Notes: generated from the letters alone by a model not told the origin. 64,000 bases of DNA from Hyphomonas adhaerens MHS-3 (GCF_000685235.1 NZ_ARYH01000005.1:29182-93181), one strand, 5' to 3'. Shown: positions 35,073-44,503, numbered from the stretch's first letter. Made by a program: numbers and translations.

Positions 35073-35975
35073 ATGTCTGAGAGCAAGCCCAAACGCAAAA
35101 GCGCAACCAAAAAGCGCGGCGACGTTCCGATCGTGGACAATGTCATGACCCGCATCCGGATTCGCCACCCTTCGCTGGGCCCCAGCACGCGCTCGATTGC
35201 CGACTACATTCTGGAGAACCCGCGCCAGGTGGTCGGAATGTCCGTTACCGAACTCGCCGAGGCCACAGGCGCGAGCGATGGCAGCGTCATCAACCTTTGC
35301 CGCCAGCTGGATCTGTCCGGTTTCCAGCAACTGAAGCTCAGCCTCGCCCAGGAAGTCGTCCAGCCCGTCCAGTTCATTCATGAAGACCTGCAGCCGACCG
35401 ACACGACCCCAACCGTTTGCCGGAAAACCTTCCATGCCGGCATTCAGGCCCTGCGCGACACGCTCTCCATTCTGGATGCGGACGCCGTCGACGAAGCCGT
35501 CAAAATCATCCGCGCCGCGGACCGTGTCGAAATCTACGGCATCGGATCCTCCGCCCCGATAGCGGAAGATGCGCAATACCGCATGCTACGGATCGGGATT
35601 GACGCCAAGGTCGTTGTCGATAGTCATATTCAGGCAATCAGCGCCTCACGCACAGGTCCGAAAGTGGCGGTACTGACCATTTCTCACTCGGGGGCGACAC
35701 ACGAAACGCTGGCGGCAACCCGCCTCGCCAAAGAGGCTGGCGCGAAGACGATTATCGTCACAAACTTTTCCAGCTCGCCTCTCCAGGCCTATGCCGATGT
35801 GAAACTGTTCACGATGGCCCGCGAAACCAAGTTCCGGACCGAGGCCATGACCAGCCGTATCGCGCAGCTTTGCGTCCTCGACGCGTTGATCGCCGCGCTT
35901 GCGCTCGCCGACTATGACCGCGCCACCGATACACTGAAGAAAACATTTGATGTTTTGTCTCTCAAACGTTTCTAG
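35073..35975 (+). CDS. RpiR-family transcriptional regulator with SIS domain
   Basis: A 300 aa regulator. The N-terminal RpiR helix-turn-helix covers about residues 30-95 (PSTRSIADYILENPRQVVGM, SVTELAEATGASDGSVINLC). The C-terminal SIS domain covers about 135-270 (VEIYGIGSSAPIAEDAQYR, VLTISHSGATHETL). SIS domains sense phosphosugars. It is divergent from phnDCE and converges on the HAD gene with overlapping stops. It probably controls all three neighbours plus the receptor through TTGA-N7-TCAA sites, and a sugar or polyol phosphate is the likely signal. Confidence 0.9.
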   Translation: MSESKPKRKSATKKRGDVPIVDNVMTRIRIRHPSLGPSTRSIADYILENPRQVVGMSVTELAEATGASDGSVINLCRQLDLSGFQQLKLSLAQEVVQPVQFIHEDLQPTDTTPTVCRKTFHAGIQALRDTLSILDADAVDEAVKIIRAADRVEIYGIGSSAPIAEDAQYRMLRIGIDAKVVVDSHIQAISASRTGPKVAVLTISHSGATHETLAATRLAKEAGAKTIIVTNFSSSPLQAYADVKLFTMARETKFRTEAMTSRIAQLCVLDALIAALALADYDRATDTLKKTFDVLSLKRF

Positions 35976-36748
35976 AAGCTGAAATCCCGCGCCAGGGCCT
36001 CCAGGACACCCGGCTCATCCGCGCGGACCAACAAGGAATGCATTCCCAATGCCTGGGCACCGGCCAGGTCTGTCGCAGGATTGTCCCCCAACATGACGAC
36101 CTCTTCCGGCGCAAGATCGAGCGCCCGGCACGCCTTGAGATAGAGGCCAGGCTTTGGCTTGCCGACAACCTCCATATCAACCGCATCAAGGTTTACGCAT
36201 GACCCGAGTGCGGAGAGAAGCGCACCGGTTTCCGGCTTGATCCGGCCCTCGGCGCCGGGGTGAGTCAGGTCCGGATTGGCAACGATCAGGCGCGCGCCTT
36301 TCCGAAGCGCATTCGCCGCTCTCTCCAGGCGGCTATAGCTAAAGCGCGTATCCCGCAGCAGGACAACGATTTCAGCCTCGTCCCGATTCAGGCGGATGCC
36401 GGTATTCCGCGCGACAGCCCGCATACGTGGATGCGCAAGAACCATCACGTCGACCTGTCCGGCCATTGCCGCCCGATCGATAGCCTCGACACCCGCAAGC
36501 ACGACCTGTTCCCGCCGCATGACAATCCCGCTCCGAGAAAGAATTTCTAGAAAATCATCTACGGTGTTGGAGGAATTGTTCGACACGATCACCGTGCGGG
36601 CGTGATGCGCCGTCAGGAAAGCAGCTGCCGCCTCGGTCAGCTGATTGTCGATGGCGCAGCAGCCATCCCAGTCCACAAGGAAGCCTCTCGCCACTTGCAT
36701 TGCACTCGTAATCTCGGCCGACGAGGCGGGCAAAAAGCCATGCGCCAT
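35972..36748 (-). CDS. HAD-superfamily phosphatase (NagD/IIA type)
   Basis: A 258 aa hydrolase. The nucleophile motif is FLVDWDGCCAID, motif II is VIVSNNSSNT, the Lys lies in VVGKPKPGLYL and motif IV is MLGDNPATDLAGA. This order and the cap region are typical of the NagD group. The ATG at 36746-36748 follows GGAG; an upstream ATG at 36769 adds seven residues. The stop overlaps that of the converging rpiR gene, sharing CTAG. It probably removes phosphate from the compound taken up by the nearby transporters. Confidence 0.88.
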   Translation of the reverse strand: MAHGFLPASSAEITSAMQVARGFLVDWDGCCAIDNQLTEAAAAFLTAHHARTVIVSNNSSNTVDDFLEILSRSGIVMRREQVVLAGVEAIDRAAMAGQVDVMVLAHPRMRAVARNTGIRLNRDEAEIVVLLRDTRFSYSRLERAANALRKGARLIVANPDLTHPGAEGRIKPETGALLSALGSCVNLDAVDMEVVGKPKPGLYLKACRALDLAPEEVVMLGDNPATDLAGAQALGMHSLLVRADEPGVLEALARDFSF

Positions 36749-36777
36749 GTATCTTACTCCAGAGCTCATCCCGTTGT

Positions 36778-36792
36778 TTGAATTTTTCTCAA
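36778..36792. promoter_or_regulatory. Candidate RpiR operator TTGA-N7-TCAA (second copy)
   Basis: This site lies in the 214 bp between the HAD gene and the divergent TonB-dependent receptor. The half-sites and spacing equal those at 35027-35041, and the centre is again AT-rich. It is 30 bp upstream of the HAD start, a position suited to repression. Confidence 0.4.
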
Positions 36793-36882
36793 TTACAAAC
36801 CGTGGTTGAAGTAAATACTATTCATACCAATTTTATTCAAAGTTCACAGAAGTGTTGCGATGGCTGTCTAAATCGGCGGCGT

Positions 36883-36922
36883 GGCGAGCACGGCCTGCCC
36901 GGCCGTCTGCGCCCGGCTCGCC
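36883..36922 (+). promoter_or_regulatory. Two-tier hairpin in the receptor leader
   Basis: An outer stem GGCGAGC/GCTCGCC (36883-36889 with 36916-36922) encloses an inner stem ACGGCC/GGCCGT (36890-36895 with 36901-36906). It ends 40 bases before the receptor start. It could regulate translation or mRNA stability. I do not recognise a known riboswitch. Confidence 0.4.
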
Positions 36923-36962
36923 GATGTCCGGCGGGTGATGGGGTTATATGGAGACACCAGCC

Positions 36963-39632
36963 ATGAAACAGAAATTGAAAAGCAGTGTAAAATTCTGCTT
37001 TAGCGCACTGATGGCGTCGACCGTCATTCAGGCTGCGATTGCCGAACCGGAGCCGGACGAGGGGGATACACGCCGGCTTGAAACCATTCGCGTTGAAGGC
37101 CAGGCTGTCGATGCTCTGACGTCTGACATTGCTGTCGACTTTGCGGAATTCGGCACACAGGTCCAGCTGATCAGCTCTGAAGAGATCGAAACCGGCGGCT
37201 TCACCAATTTCGGCGAGCTCGCCTCAGGCCTGATCCGCGGTGCCAACATCGGCTATTCGCCGGATGAAGGCGAATTCACCATCCGTATCGACGGCGGCAC
37301 CGACCGGGACACGCTGCTCCTCGTCGATGGCGTTCCCTACTTTGACCGTTCATCTCCGCTGGAAGACCTCTGGCCTGCAACAGCCATTGATCCGCGCATG
37401 ATCGATAGCGTCGAAGTCTATCGCGGCGGTAACAGCCTCTATTTCGGTTCCAATGGTGGCCTCGGCGTCGTAAGCGTTCGCACCAAGGAACCAGACGGCA
37501 CGACCAAAGGCCAGTTCGGCGTATATGCCGGTGCTTTCAAGACCCGTGAAATCTACGGCAATATGTCCTTCCCGCTCGACAAGGCAGGCAAGCACTCAAT
37601 TCTCGTGTTTGGCCGCTCCTATGAGACAGACGCTCACGAGCTGTTCAGCAAGGAAGCCTATGGCGACAACGTGCTGGCGCTCGGCGGACGCCACGAGTTC
37701 CCGTACAGCTACAACAGCCTCGGCGCAAAATATCTGTGGCAGATCGGACCCGATACGGAGTTCCGCGCCGGCGCAACCTACTCGACCATCGACTTCCGCG
37801 ATTCCTTCCCGCAGAGCACGGTGTTCCAGCCGAACTTCACCGAGTTCCCGATCTACAACGCCTCCTTCAAGCACCGCTTCAGCGACAAGCTGAAGATCGA
37901 CCTTGAAGCGCACTACCAGGACCCGCAGCTCAAGAACAACGAGATCGACGCCCGTATCTGCCAGATCCCGCGTCTCGGCGACCTGCCGGCTGACATCCAG
38001 GCGATTGCGGCAAATCAGGGTATCACTGATTTCTCCACCGCGGCTGCGTATGAGGCGTTCGCCGCTTCGGTGCCGGGCCTTCCGGCTGGCTGTGTCACCA
38101 ACCCATACGGTAGCGCAGGCAGTGCCGGCGATGACAACTGGAACGGCGGCAGCAGCTTCTACATCAACCAGGACCCGGACAGCCCGTTCTACGGCCAGCC
38201 CTACGGCACCGTAGACAATCCATTCCCGATCGGCGCACCGATTGGGTACGTCGTCCAGTCCACTGCCTCATTCGGCGACGGCGGTCTCACCAAGGGCTTC
38301 GGCACGACCGACCAGCGGGAGTCCGGCTATGTCGACTATGGCTTCAATGCCCGGGCGACCTATACGCTGAACGACTACGTCGAAATCGTCGCCGGTGTTC
38401 AGAACACCAGCTACAAAGACAATTCCGACGACTCCTTCGGCGTGCGGGACGTGAAACTGACCAGTACGGGCGTCTATGGTGACTTGCGCTTGTCCCTGCC
38501 AGTTCTGGAAGGCTTCAGCGGCTCGTTCGCGGCCCGCCAGGACTTCAACGACAATTTCGACGACCAGTCTGTCTGGAAAGTCGGCCTGCGTCAGAACTTC
38601 GGCCGCGGCCTCTATGCGCGCGGATCGGGCGGTACATCCTACAGCCTTCCAAAGATTGATGAAATCGGTGCCTTCGGTGCAGGTGCGAACATCAATCCGG
38701 GGCTGCAGCCACAGGAAGTCGATGCGTTTAACGTTGGGGCGGGGATCGATGGTGACATCTTCGGCGGCACGTATAACGTCGAACTCGGCTACTTCGAGAC
38801 AGACATCAAGAACCTGTTCTCCAGCCGAGCTGTCGGTGCGGTTTGTCTGGAATACGCAAACGATATCGCCAATCCGCTGTTCAGCAATTTGACGAACGAC
38901 ACGGCTGCGATTGAACAGAACCGCCGGAACATTATTGCACCGGACGATTTCTGCGGCACCGCAGCAAGCGGCCTCGCCGATCCAGGGGAATCTGTCGCCG
39001 TCAACGCACTGGCAAACCAGGATATCAAGGGCTTCACCATCGACGTCGCGTTCGACTTCGACAAATGGCAGGCAGACTTCAGCTACACCGACATGGAATC
39101 GCTGGAACCGAACCCGGTTTACGGAACGCTGGCACGCCTGGACGGCACATCGACCAATCTCGATTTTGTCATCCCCGGAAAGGCTGGAAGCTCCGAACAC
39201 CGTCAGTCTGGCGAACGTCCGGAGTGGACACTGTCGGGCCTCGTCACCTACACGCCTAACGACAACTGGGTGTTCTCGCTGAACCCGCGCTGGCAGGGAC
39301 CGGAATGGGCCTATGCCGGGACCAGCCTGGCTCGCCTCGTCGATGCAGATGGTAACCGCGTCGTAGACGACATGAACTTCGGCGACTATTTCGTTCTCAA
39401 CGGGTCGGTTCAGTACTTCATGGGAGATCAGAAGCAACACCGCTTCCTGATCCGCGGCGTCAATCTGCTTGGCGAAGACTATTTCGAGCGCGCCTCCGGC
39501 GGGTCAACCTACACGCGTGACCGGGCCGTTGTCCGGGGCGAGATCGGCCCGAACGACAGCGCTTACTACAGGCAGTATGGCTGGAACGGGAAACCGAGAT
39601 CCTTCTGGATCCAGTACGAATACTCGTTCTAA
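36963..39632 (+). CDS. TonB-dependent outer-membrane receptor
   Basis: An 889 aa TBDR. The ATG at 36963 has GGAG upstream; an ATG at 36948 is also possible. The signal peptide ends in AIA before EPEPDEG. The TonB box region is LETIRVEGQAVD. The plug contains RDTLLLVDGVPYFD and VEVYRGGNSLYFGSNGGLG. The barrel ends in YEYSF. It shares its promoter region with the HAD phosphatase and lies beside phnDCE and rpiR, so I infer it brings the same phosphorus-containing or phosphosugar substrate across the outer membrane. Confidence 0.92.
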   Translation: MKQKLKSSVKFCFSALMASTVIQAAIAEPEPDEGDTRRLETIRVEGQAVDALTSDIAVDFAEFGTQVQLISSEEIETGGFTNFGELASGLIRGANIGYSPDEGEFTIRIDGGTDRDTLLLVDGVPYFDRSSPLEDLWPATAIDPRMIDSVEVYRGGNSLYFGSNGGLGVVSVRTKEPDGTTKGQFGVYAGAFKTREIYGNMSFPLDKAGKHSILVFGRSYETDAHELFSKEAYGDNVLALGGRHEFPYSYNSLGAKYLWQIGPDTEFRAGATYSTIDFRDSFPQSTVFQPNFTEFPIYNASFKHRFSDKLKIDLEAHYQDPQLKNNEIDARICQIPRLGDLPADIQAIAANQGITDFSTAAAYEAFAASVPGLPAGCVTNPYGSAGSAGDDNWNGGSSFYINQDPDSPFYGQPYGTVDNPFPIGAPIGYVVQSTASFGDGGLTKGFGTTDQRESGYVDYGFNARATYTLNDYVEIVAGVQNTSYKDNSDDSFGVRDVKLTSTGVYGDLRLSLPVLEGFSGSFAARQDFNDNFDDQSVWKVGLRQNFGRGLYARGSGGTSYSLPKIDEIGAFGAGANINPGLQPQEVDAFNVGAGIDGDIFGGTYNVELGYFETDIKNLFSSRAVGAVCLEYANDIANPLFSNLTNDTAAIEQNRRNIIAPDDFCGTAASGLADPGESVAVNALANQDIKGFTIDVAFDFDKWQADFSYTDMESLEPNPVYGTLARLDGTSTNLDFVIPGKAGSSEHRQSGERPEWTLSGLVTYTPNDNWVFSLNPRWQGPEWAYAGTSLARLVDADGNRVVDDMNFGDYFVLNGSVQYFMGDQKQHRFLIRGVNLLGEDYFERASGGSTYTRDRAVVRGEIGPNDSAYYRQYGWNGKPRSFWIQYEYSF

Positions 39633-39642
39633 CCACACTCAG

Positions 39643-39674
39643 GACCCGGCCAGTCATTCCCCGCTGGCCGGGTC
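39643..39674 (+). terminator. Terminator after the receptor gene
   Basis: 11-bp perfect stem (39643-39653 with 39664-39674) with a 10-base loop, 10 bp after the stop, followed by TCCCTTGTTCTC. It also separates this gene from the converging STN-domain receptor. Confidence 0.7.
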
Positions 39675-39731
39675 TCCCTTGTTCTCTGGGGCTGGCAGGT
39701 ATCGTTGACACTTCCGCCAGTGCGGCCTCTC

Positions 39732-42590
39732 TCACCAATTATAAGTCCCGCGCACAAACCAGGTTCCGCCAGTGAAACCAAATGGCGCAAACGTGTTGTA
39801 CATGTTCGAACCGCTGGTGGGCGACGGCTCCCTGATGCGCTCAGGATATGTATTGAAAAGATTGTTTGCCCCGGCATAGACCGTAAAATTTTCGGAAAGC
39901 GCATAGCCGAGTTCGAGGCCTGCAATCCATTCCGGATCGACATCATAATCCGCATCCGGATTTATCGCGTTTCTCACAACATAACGGCCAAACCGCGTCG
40001 CACGGACGTTGGTCCTGAACCGACCGTGATCCCAATCCAGACCAAGCGCAATCTTCGAATCCGGTATTGTGTCCGTCAGAGCCCCTCGCTTGCCCCGGTC
40101 AAACAGCTCGATATTCCCTAGAGATTCCAGCTCCGGAGGATTGTCGACAATGCCACGAACGTCCGTTTCGTTTCTGTTGACGCCGCCTATAAATCTGAAA
40201 TCTCCATAGGCTGTTCTGGCCTGGTACGTTGCCACAATATCGAGCCCCCGGGTGCGCGTGTCGATGGCATTCGTATAGTATTGGCCGCTTATACCGGATG
40301 AGAGTCCGCTGGCACCAAGCAGCGCCTTCACCTGATCGCCTATTTTTGTGACACCATCTGCCGACAGATGGGGATCCAGAGGTGAAAATGTGGATGTCAC
40401 GACAATCCGGTCATCCAGTTCGATCTGATAGGCATCCACCGTTACGGAGAGATTTGAATAAGGCGTCAGCACAAAGCCGATGCTCGAATTCCTGGACGTC
40501 TCTGGCTGAAGCGGAGAAGCCCCCAGTGCCTGTGCGGCAACAGAATCCACAGCAAGATTCTTGAGAAGCAGAAGCTCGGCAACCCCATCGCCATCCAGAT
40601 CGCGGAACTGGCTCGTCGTCGAGGAATAGGCCTGCTGCGCCAGAGACGGCGCCCGGAAGCCCGTATTGTATGAGGCGCGAAGCGCCAGCCAGTCGTTGAT
40701 GGCGTAGCGGCCTCCCACCTTGTAGATCAATTCGTCACCCGCCGCGTCGTCAAAATCCTCATATCTGAGGGCCGCATTGAGGAACAGGCTTTCCGACGGG
40801 CTCCACCCCAGTTCGGCGTAGGCGCTGAGGTTTGACCGCTCCACGCTTCCCGCATCATCCGGCCGAAAGCCCGGCGTAGCTTGCGCGCCCGGAGCCAGAC
40901 GTTCACCTGCATGTGGTTGTCCGGCCGGCCGCACATAGTCTCCCGCAATCCAGCTGGCTTCGTCTCCTGCTTCCACCTCGTACGTCTCAAACCGGTGCTG
41001 CAGGCCGAAGGATGCCTGCAGCGTGCCCTGGCTGCCAAGCTCATAAAGTTTCGTCACGTCGAGGGAGCTGATCCATTCCGACGAGATCAGGCGGCCGATC
41101 TCAAATCGTGTCGGGCTGGACGGACCAAGACTGGCATTCAGGCTGTTGGAATTTTCCCAATCGGTATTGTTCGAGCCGAAACTGAAAGAAAGGTCCCAGG
41201 CCCAATCATTGGCTGCTTCGCCTCGCAGACCGGCGGCCAATTCAAAATCGTCTTCCTCAATCGTCAGGCGCGGCCGGAAACCATCCGGATAGACCTCCGG
41301 CAACGACACGTCCCGGTTGGGTGCCCGAAACGACCAGTTCAGCTCAGACGTTCGCATCCCGTAGGTTCCAAAAGCATAGACTTCGGCACCCGCGGTCTCA
41401 TATGAAAAATTCCCACCGAAGATGTGCGACGTCTGAGGGAACGCCCCATAGTTCTGCGTAATCATTCGCTCAATGGTCGCTTCTCGTGGGTCCCGCTCTC
41501 CGCCAGGCAGCAAGGGATAAAGATTGATCCTGTCAGAGATCGGGACGGCCCGGTTGGATTCCTCCCGGCTCATGAAATTGTAGAACAGGTTCAAGCGCCC
41601 TGACCGCCCGACAGACGTGCCGCTATTGACTGAAGCGGTAAAGAACTCACCATCGTTGCGATCAAAATTCTGTCCGGCGCTGATCGTGACTTCATCCGCA
41701 TCCGGGTCATCTTTCAGAATGATATTGATCACGCCGGCGATCGCATCTGAGCCGTATTGCGCTGCTGCGCCGTCTCTTAAAACTTCGATCCGGGCGATTG
41801 CAGACGACGGAAACATGTTCAGGTCGACACCCGCCGCTCCGTTGTAAAGCGAGGACACCGAATTGATAAGTGCGGTTTTGTGTCGGCGCTTTCCATTCAC
41901 CAGAATAAGTGTGTGATCGGGGTTCAGGCCACGCATACCACCACTTGCGATAATGGCTGCCGTCCCACCTCCGCCACGGGTCGGCATATTGAAGGACGGG
42001 ATCAGGAAGCGGACGGATTCATAAATGCCTGTCGGGCTGCCCTGCTGAAGGTCCTGATAGGTGAAGACATCGACAGGTGTGGGACTATCGATAACGGACC
42101 GCGGGGCGCCTCGGACGCCGGTCACGATAACCGTATCCTGAGTGCTCTCCCTGTCGTCGGTGTCCATCACCTGAACAAAGGGGGCCATTGGTGGAGACCG
42201 TTCCGGCGCCCGCGCCTGAATGGGAGTCTTCGATGGTGGGGGCTGAACATCGTCCGGCACGGCCTGTTGCAAGGTCAGCGCGCCATTCTCCAGTTGCTCA
42301 GCCTCAAGTCCCGTTCCCTTGAGAAGCACATTTAGCGCTACTTCGTGATCCAGATGACCAAGGACAGTGTGGGATCTCTTCCCTTCAAGCATGCCCGAGG
42401 GCACCACAATCACGACCTTGGACTGCTTCGAGTACTCCATCAAAGCGTGCGCAAGCGGCTGAGCCTCGATCCGGTAAAATGGCGCGTCGGTATCTGCAGG
42501 ATCAGAAAATGCGTAAGGGGCCTGCAGGAAAAACAGGGACACCACGCCAGCAAGGCCTGCTCGACTGAGCGGACTTCTGACCTTTGGCAT
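39732..42590 (-). CDS. STN-domain TonB-dependent receptor (FecA-like transducer)
   Basis: A 952 aa receptor. The signal peptide ends near AFS before DPAD. An N-terminal STN signalling domain follows (about residues 38-112: YRIEAQPLAHALMEYSKQS, VLGHLDHEVALNVLLKGTGL). Then come a Pro-rich linker, the TonB box (DTVIVTGVRG), the plug (MRGLNPDHTLILVNGKRRHK, AAQYGSDAIAGVINIILK) and the barrel ending in GTYNW. The STN domain contacts a FecR protein in the periplasm. The fecR and fecI-like genes are directly upstream on the same strand, so the receptor reports ligand to its own sigma factor. Ligand unknown. Confidence 0.93.
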   Translation of the reverse strand: MPKVRSPLSRAGLAGVVSLFFLQAPYAFSDPADTDAPFYRIEAQPLAHALMEYSKQSKVVIVVPSGMLEGKRSHTVLGHLDHEVALNVLLKGTGLEAEQLENGALTLQQAVPDDVQPPPSKTPIQARAPERSPPMAPFVQVMDTDDRESTQDTVIVTGVRGAPRSVIDSPTPVDVFTYQDLQQGSPTGIYESVRFLIPSFNMPTRGGGGTAAIIASGGMRGLNPDHTLILVNGKRRHKTALINSVSSLYNGAAGVDLNMFPSSAIARIEVLRDGAAAQYGSDAIAGVINIILKDDPDADEVTISAGQNFDRNDGEFFTASVNSGTSVGRSGRLNLFYNFMSREESNRAVPISDRINLYPLLPGGERDPREATIERMITQNYGAFPQTSHIFGGNFSYETAGAEVYAFGTYGMRTSELNWSFRAPNRDVSLPEVYPDGFRPRLTIEEDDFELAAGLRGEAANDWAWDLSFSFGSNNTDWENSNSLNASLGPSSPTRFEIGRLISSEWISSLDVTKLYELGSQGTLQASFGLQHRFETYEVEAGDEASWIAGDYVRPAGQPHAGERLAPGAQATPGFRPDDAGSVERSNLSAYAELGWSPSESLFLNAALRYEDFDDAAGDELIYKVGGRYAINDWLALRASYNTGFRAPSLAQQAYSSTTSQFRDLDGDGVAELLLLKNLAVDSVAAQALGASPLQPETSRNSSIGFVLTPYSNLSVTVDAYQIELDDRIVVTSTFSPLDPHLSADGVTKIGDQVKALLGASGLSSGISGQYYTNAIDTRTRGLDIVATYQARTAYGDFRFIGGVNRNETDVRGIVDNPPELESLGNIELFDRGKRGALTDTIPDSKIALGLDWDHGRFRTNVRATRFGRYVVRNAINPDADYDVDPEWIAGLELGYALSENFTVYAGANNLFNTYPERIREPSPTSGSNMYNTFAPFGFTGGTWFVRGTYNW

Positions 42591-42610
42591 CCCTTACTCA
42601 CCCCTCATAT

Positions 42611-42627
42611 TTCGAAAAGGTTTCGAA
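42611..42627. promoter_or_regulatory. Inverted repeat TTCGAAA-AGG-TTTCGAA before receptor start
   Basis: Perfect 7-bp arms three bases apart, 20 bp upstream of the STN-receptor ATG and just ahead of its ribosome site. The position fits an operator or a translational hairpin. No canonical FecI-type promoter was identified with confidence in the 249 bp gap. Confidence 0.4.
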
Positions 42628-42839
42628 CTGCCCGGTCGACATGCCCGCAGCGCCGCTGCACCGAAGACGTCTGGAAAAGGCACGACGACAAGAAGCTGCG
42701 AACCATCCCTGATTTGAAAATATGTCAGTCAGGCTGCAGGAACGCACCACTCCCAAGCCGGCATCACACCAAACGCCAGCATCACGCGCGGAAAACGCGC
42801 GCCTTTGTCCATGTTTTTGTCAGGGTGTTCCAGGCGGAC

Positions 42840-43910
42840 TTAACTGGCCGGAAGGAAGATCACTTTTGACGGATCGCTGCGATCTATCGACAGTGGATAG
42901 GACGCTTCCAGTGCGTATAGAAACTGGTCGACATTTTCAGCACCGAACGCGGCTGTCACACGCACACGGCGCAGCTCTGCGTCCGAGAAGACGAAATTCC
43001 GGTCATCATAGCGATGGAGGTCCGCAATAATGTCGTCGAGACTGACATCCTCGTACGCCAGCCAGCCGGTACGCCAGCTGGCGGCCTTTTCAGGATCGAT
43101 CGTCTCAATCAGGCGTTGGGTCTCGCCGATCGTCGCAGTGACCTTGTCACCCGCCGTGAGAACATCTTTGGCAACAGTACCGTGTCGCTTCTCGGTCGCT
43201 TCCGGATCCTGCGCCTTCATCACTTCGACGACGCCTTCAACGACCGCGACCATGACCGACGCAGAAGACTGCCGTACATCGAACTGCGTTCCCACGACCC
43301 GAACAAGGCGATCACCCGCCTGAACGTAGAATGGGTGCGCCTTGTCCGGCGCCACATCGAAGTATGCTTCCCCCTCCTCCAGCACGACCGTTCTCAGGCC
43401 GTCTTCGAACTTGTAATCGATCCGGGATCTCGCCCCGAGGGTCACGACCGTTCCATCTGGCAGTTCCACATCGCGGATCTCGGCGATCCGGGTTTCGATG
43501 GCCGGCAAATCGACCGTCTGAAATCCGGCGTCCGGCACGGGTCTCTCATAAAGCGACACCCCGATGGTCGCAGCCAGGGCGAATGCGGCGGCCATGACGC
43601 CGCCCGTCAGGGACCGGAATGTGAACGACGACCGCTTAGGTGCGGTGTCCGTCAGGAGGGCCGGTTCGGACGGTCCGCTCTGCGCGCCTTCCGGTGCACC
43701 GCAAGGCATGCCCAAGTCCATCATGATCTGCTCATAGTCATGATAGGCAATGGCATGATCGGCGTCCGCGGCGAGCCATGCCTCGAACTCCGCGAGCTTG
43801 TCAGCCGTGGCGTCCCCCGAATGGAGATACACGGCCCAGGACCGTGCCTGCGCCTCCACACGTTCGGTGTGGCCTTTGTTTTTATTGGAATCTGGCCGTA
43901 CCAAACTCAA
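42840..43910 (-). CDS. FecR-like anti-sigma / sigma regulator
   Basis: A 356 aa inner-membrane signal protein. The likely start is TTG at 43908-43910 because GGGAGG lies five bases upstream; an in-frame GTG is further upstream and there is no well-placed ATG. The cytoplasmic N-domain (DUF4880-like: AQARSWAVYLHSG, FEAWLAADADHAIAYHDYE) is followed by a membrane helix (LTGGVMAAAFALAATIGVSL). The periplasmic FecR domain then follows (VELPDGTVVTLGARSRIDY, VEVMKA) with a C-terminal STN-contacting part. It sits between the sigma gene (17 bp gap) and the receptor. Confidence 0.87.
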   Translation of the reverse strand: MSLVRPDSNKNKGHTERVEAQARSWAVYLHSGDATADKLAEFEAWLAADADHAIAYHDYEQIMMDLGMPCGAPEGAQSGPSEPALLTDTAPKRSSFTFRSLTGGVMAAAFALAATIGVSLYERPVPDAGFQTVDLPAIETRIAEIRDVELPDGTVVTLGARSRIDYKFEDGLRTVVLEEGEAYFDVAPDKAHPFYVQAGDRLVRVVGTQFDVRQSSASVMVAVVEGVVEVMKAQDPEATEKRHGTVAKDVLTAGDKVTATIGETQRLIETIDPEKAASWRTGWLAYEDVSLDDIIADLHRYDDRNFVFSDAELRRVRVTAAFGAENVDQFLYALEASYPLSIDRSDPSKVIFLPAS

Positions 43911-43927
43911 ATTTTCCTCCCGAACCG

Positions 43928-44503
43928 CTAGCGCTTCAACGCTTGCGACAGACTGGCGAGCGCCTTGTCCATTTGCCTGTAAACATCGCCATAGGACCAT
44001 CCCGTTTCGTTCGAAATCTGCTGGTAAGTGTAGTTGTACCGCCGCCGCAAAGTCAGGATAACCTGTTGCTTGTGCGGCAATGTCTGGAACACTTCATTGA
44101 TGACTTCAAAACGCTCTTTCTCAATAAGGACGCGCTCGGGGGACAAATCATCCAATTGAGGACCAGAATTTTCAGCGAGCACTGCCTTTGCGTAGTCCAG
44201 ATGGCGGCCTGACCGGCGTTTCTGGTCCAGAATAATGTTGCGAGCCGTTACCAGAAGAAAAGCCCGCGGGTTCCGCACCCGTTGCGGTTCTTCCAATGCA
44301 GCGAAGCGAATGAACGCTGCCTGCACGGCATCTTCCGGCTCCGGAGGCCCAGCCCCGAACATACGCCGCAGGTGTCCACACAGGTCCTGCCAATAAACGC
44401 GGTAGAGCTGCTCAAAGTCTCCTGAGCCGTTTACAGCCAGCGGTGTCCCGGCGCTCATCGCGTCGGGCTTCGATGCCAGGGACTTCGTATTGGACTTGCT
44501 CAA
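43928..44503 (-). CDS. FecI-like ECF sigma factor
   Basis: A 191 aa group IV sigma factor. Region 2 covers about residues 30-100 (LYRVYWQDLCGHLRRMFG, EPEDAVQAAFIRFAAL, NPRAFLLVTARNIILDQKRR). Region 4 covers about 135-185 (LPHKQQVILTLRRRYNYTYQ, then QISNETGWSYGDVYRQMDKAL). It is the first gene of a sigma / FecR / receptor set. When the receptor binds ligand, FecR should release or activate this sigma factor to transcribe the receptor gene. Confidence 0.9.
   Translation of the reverse strand: MSKSNTKSLASKPDAMSAGTPLAVNGSGDFEQLYRVYWQDLCGHLRRMFGAGPPEPEDAVQAAFIRFAALEEPQRVRNPRAFLLVTARNIILDQKRRSGRHLDYAKAVLAENSGPQLDDLSPERVLIEKERFEVINEVFQTLPHKQQVILTLRRRYNYTYQQISNETGWSYGDVYRQMDKALASLSQALKR

Noticed and set aside
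38268..39440. 390-residue frame opposite a TonB-dependent receptor
   Set aside because: Antisense to a convincing receptor barrel, no start signals, no domain.
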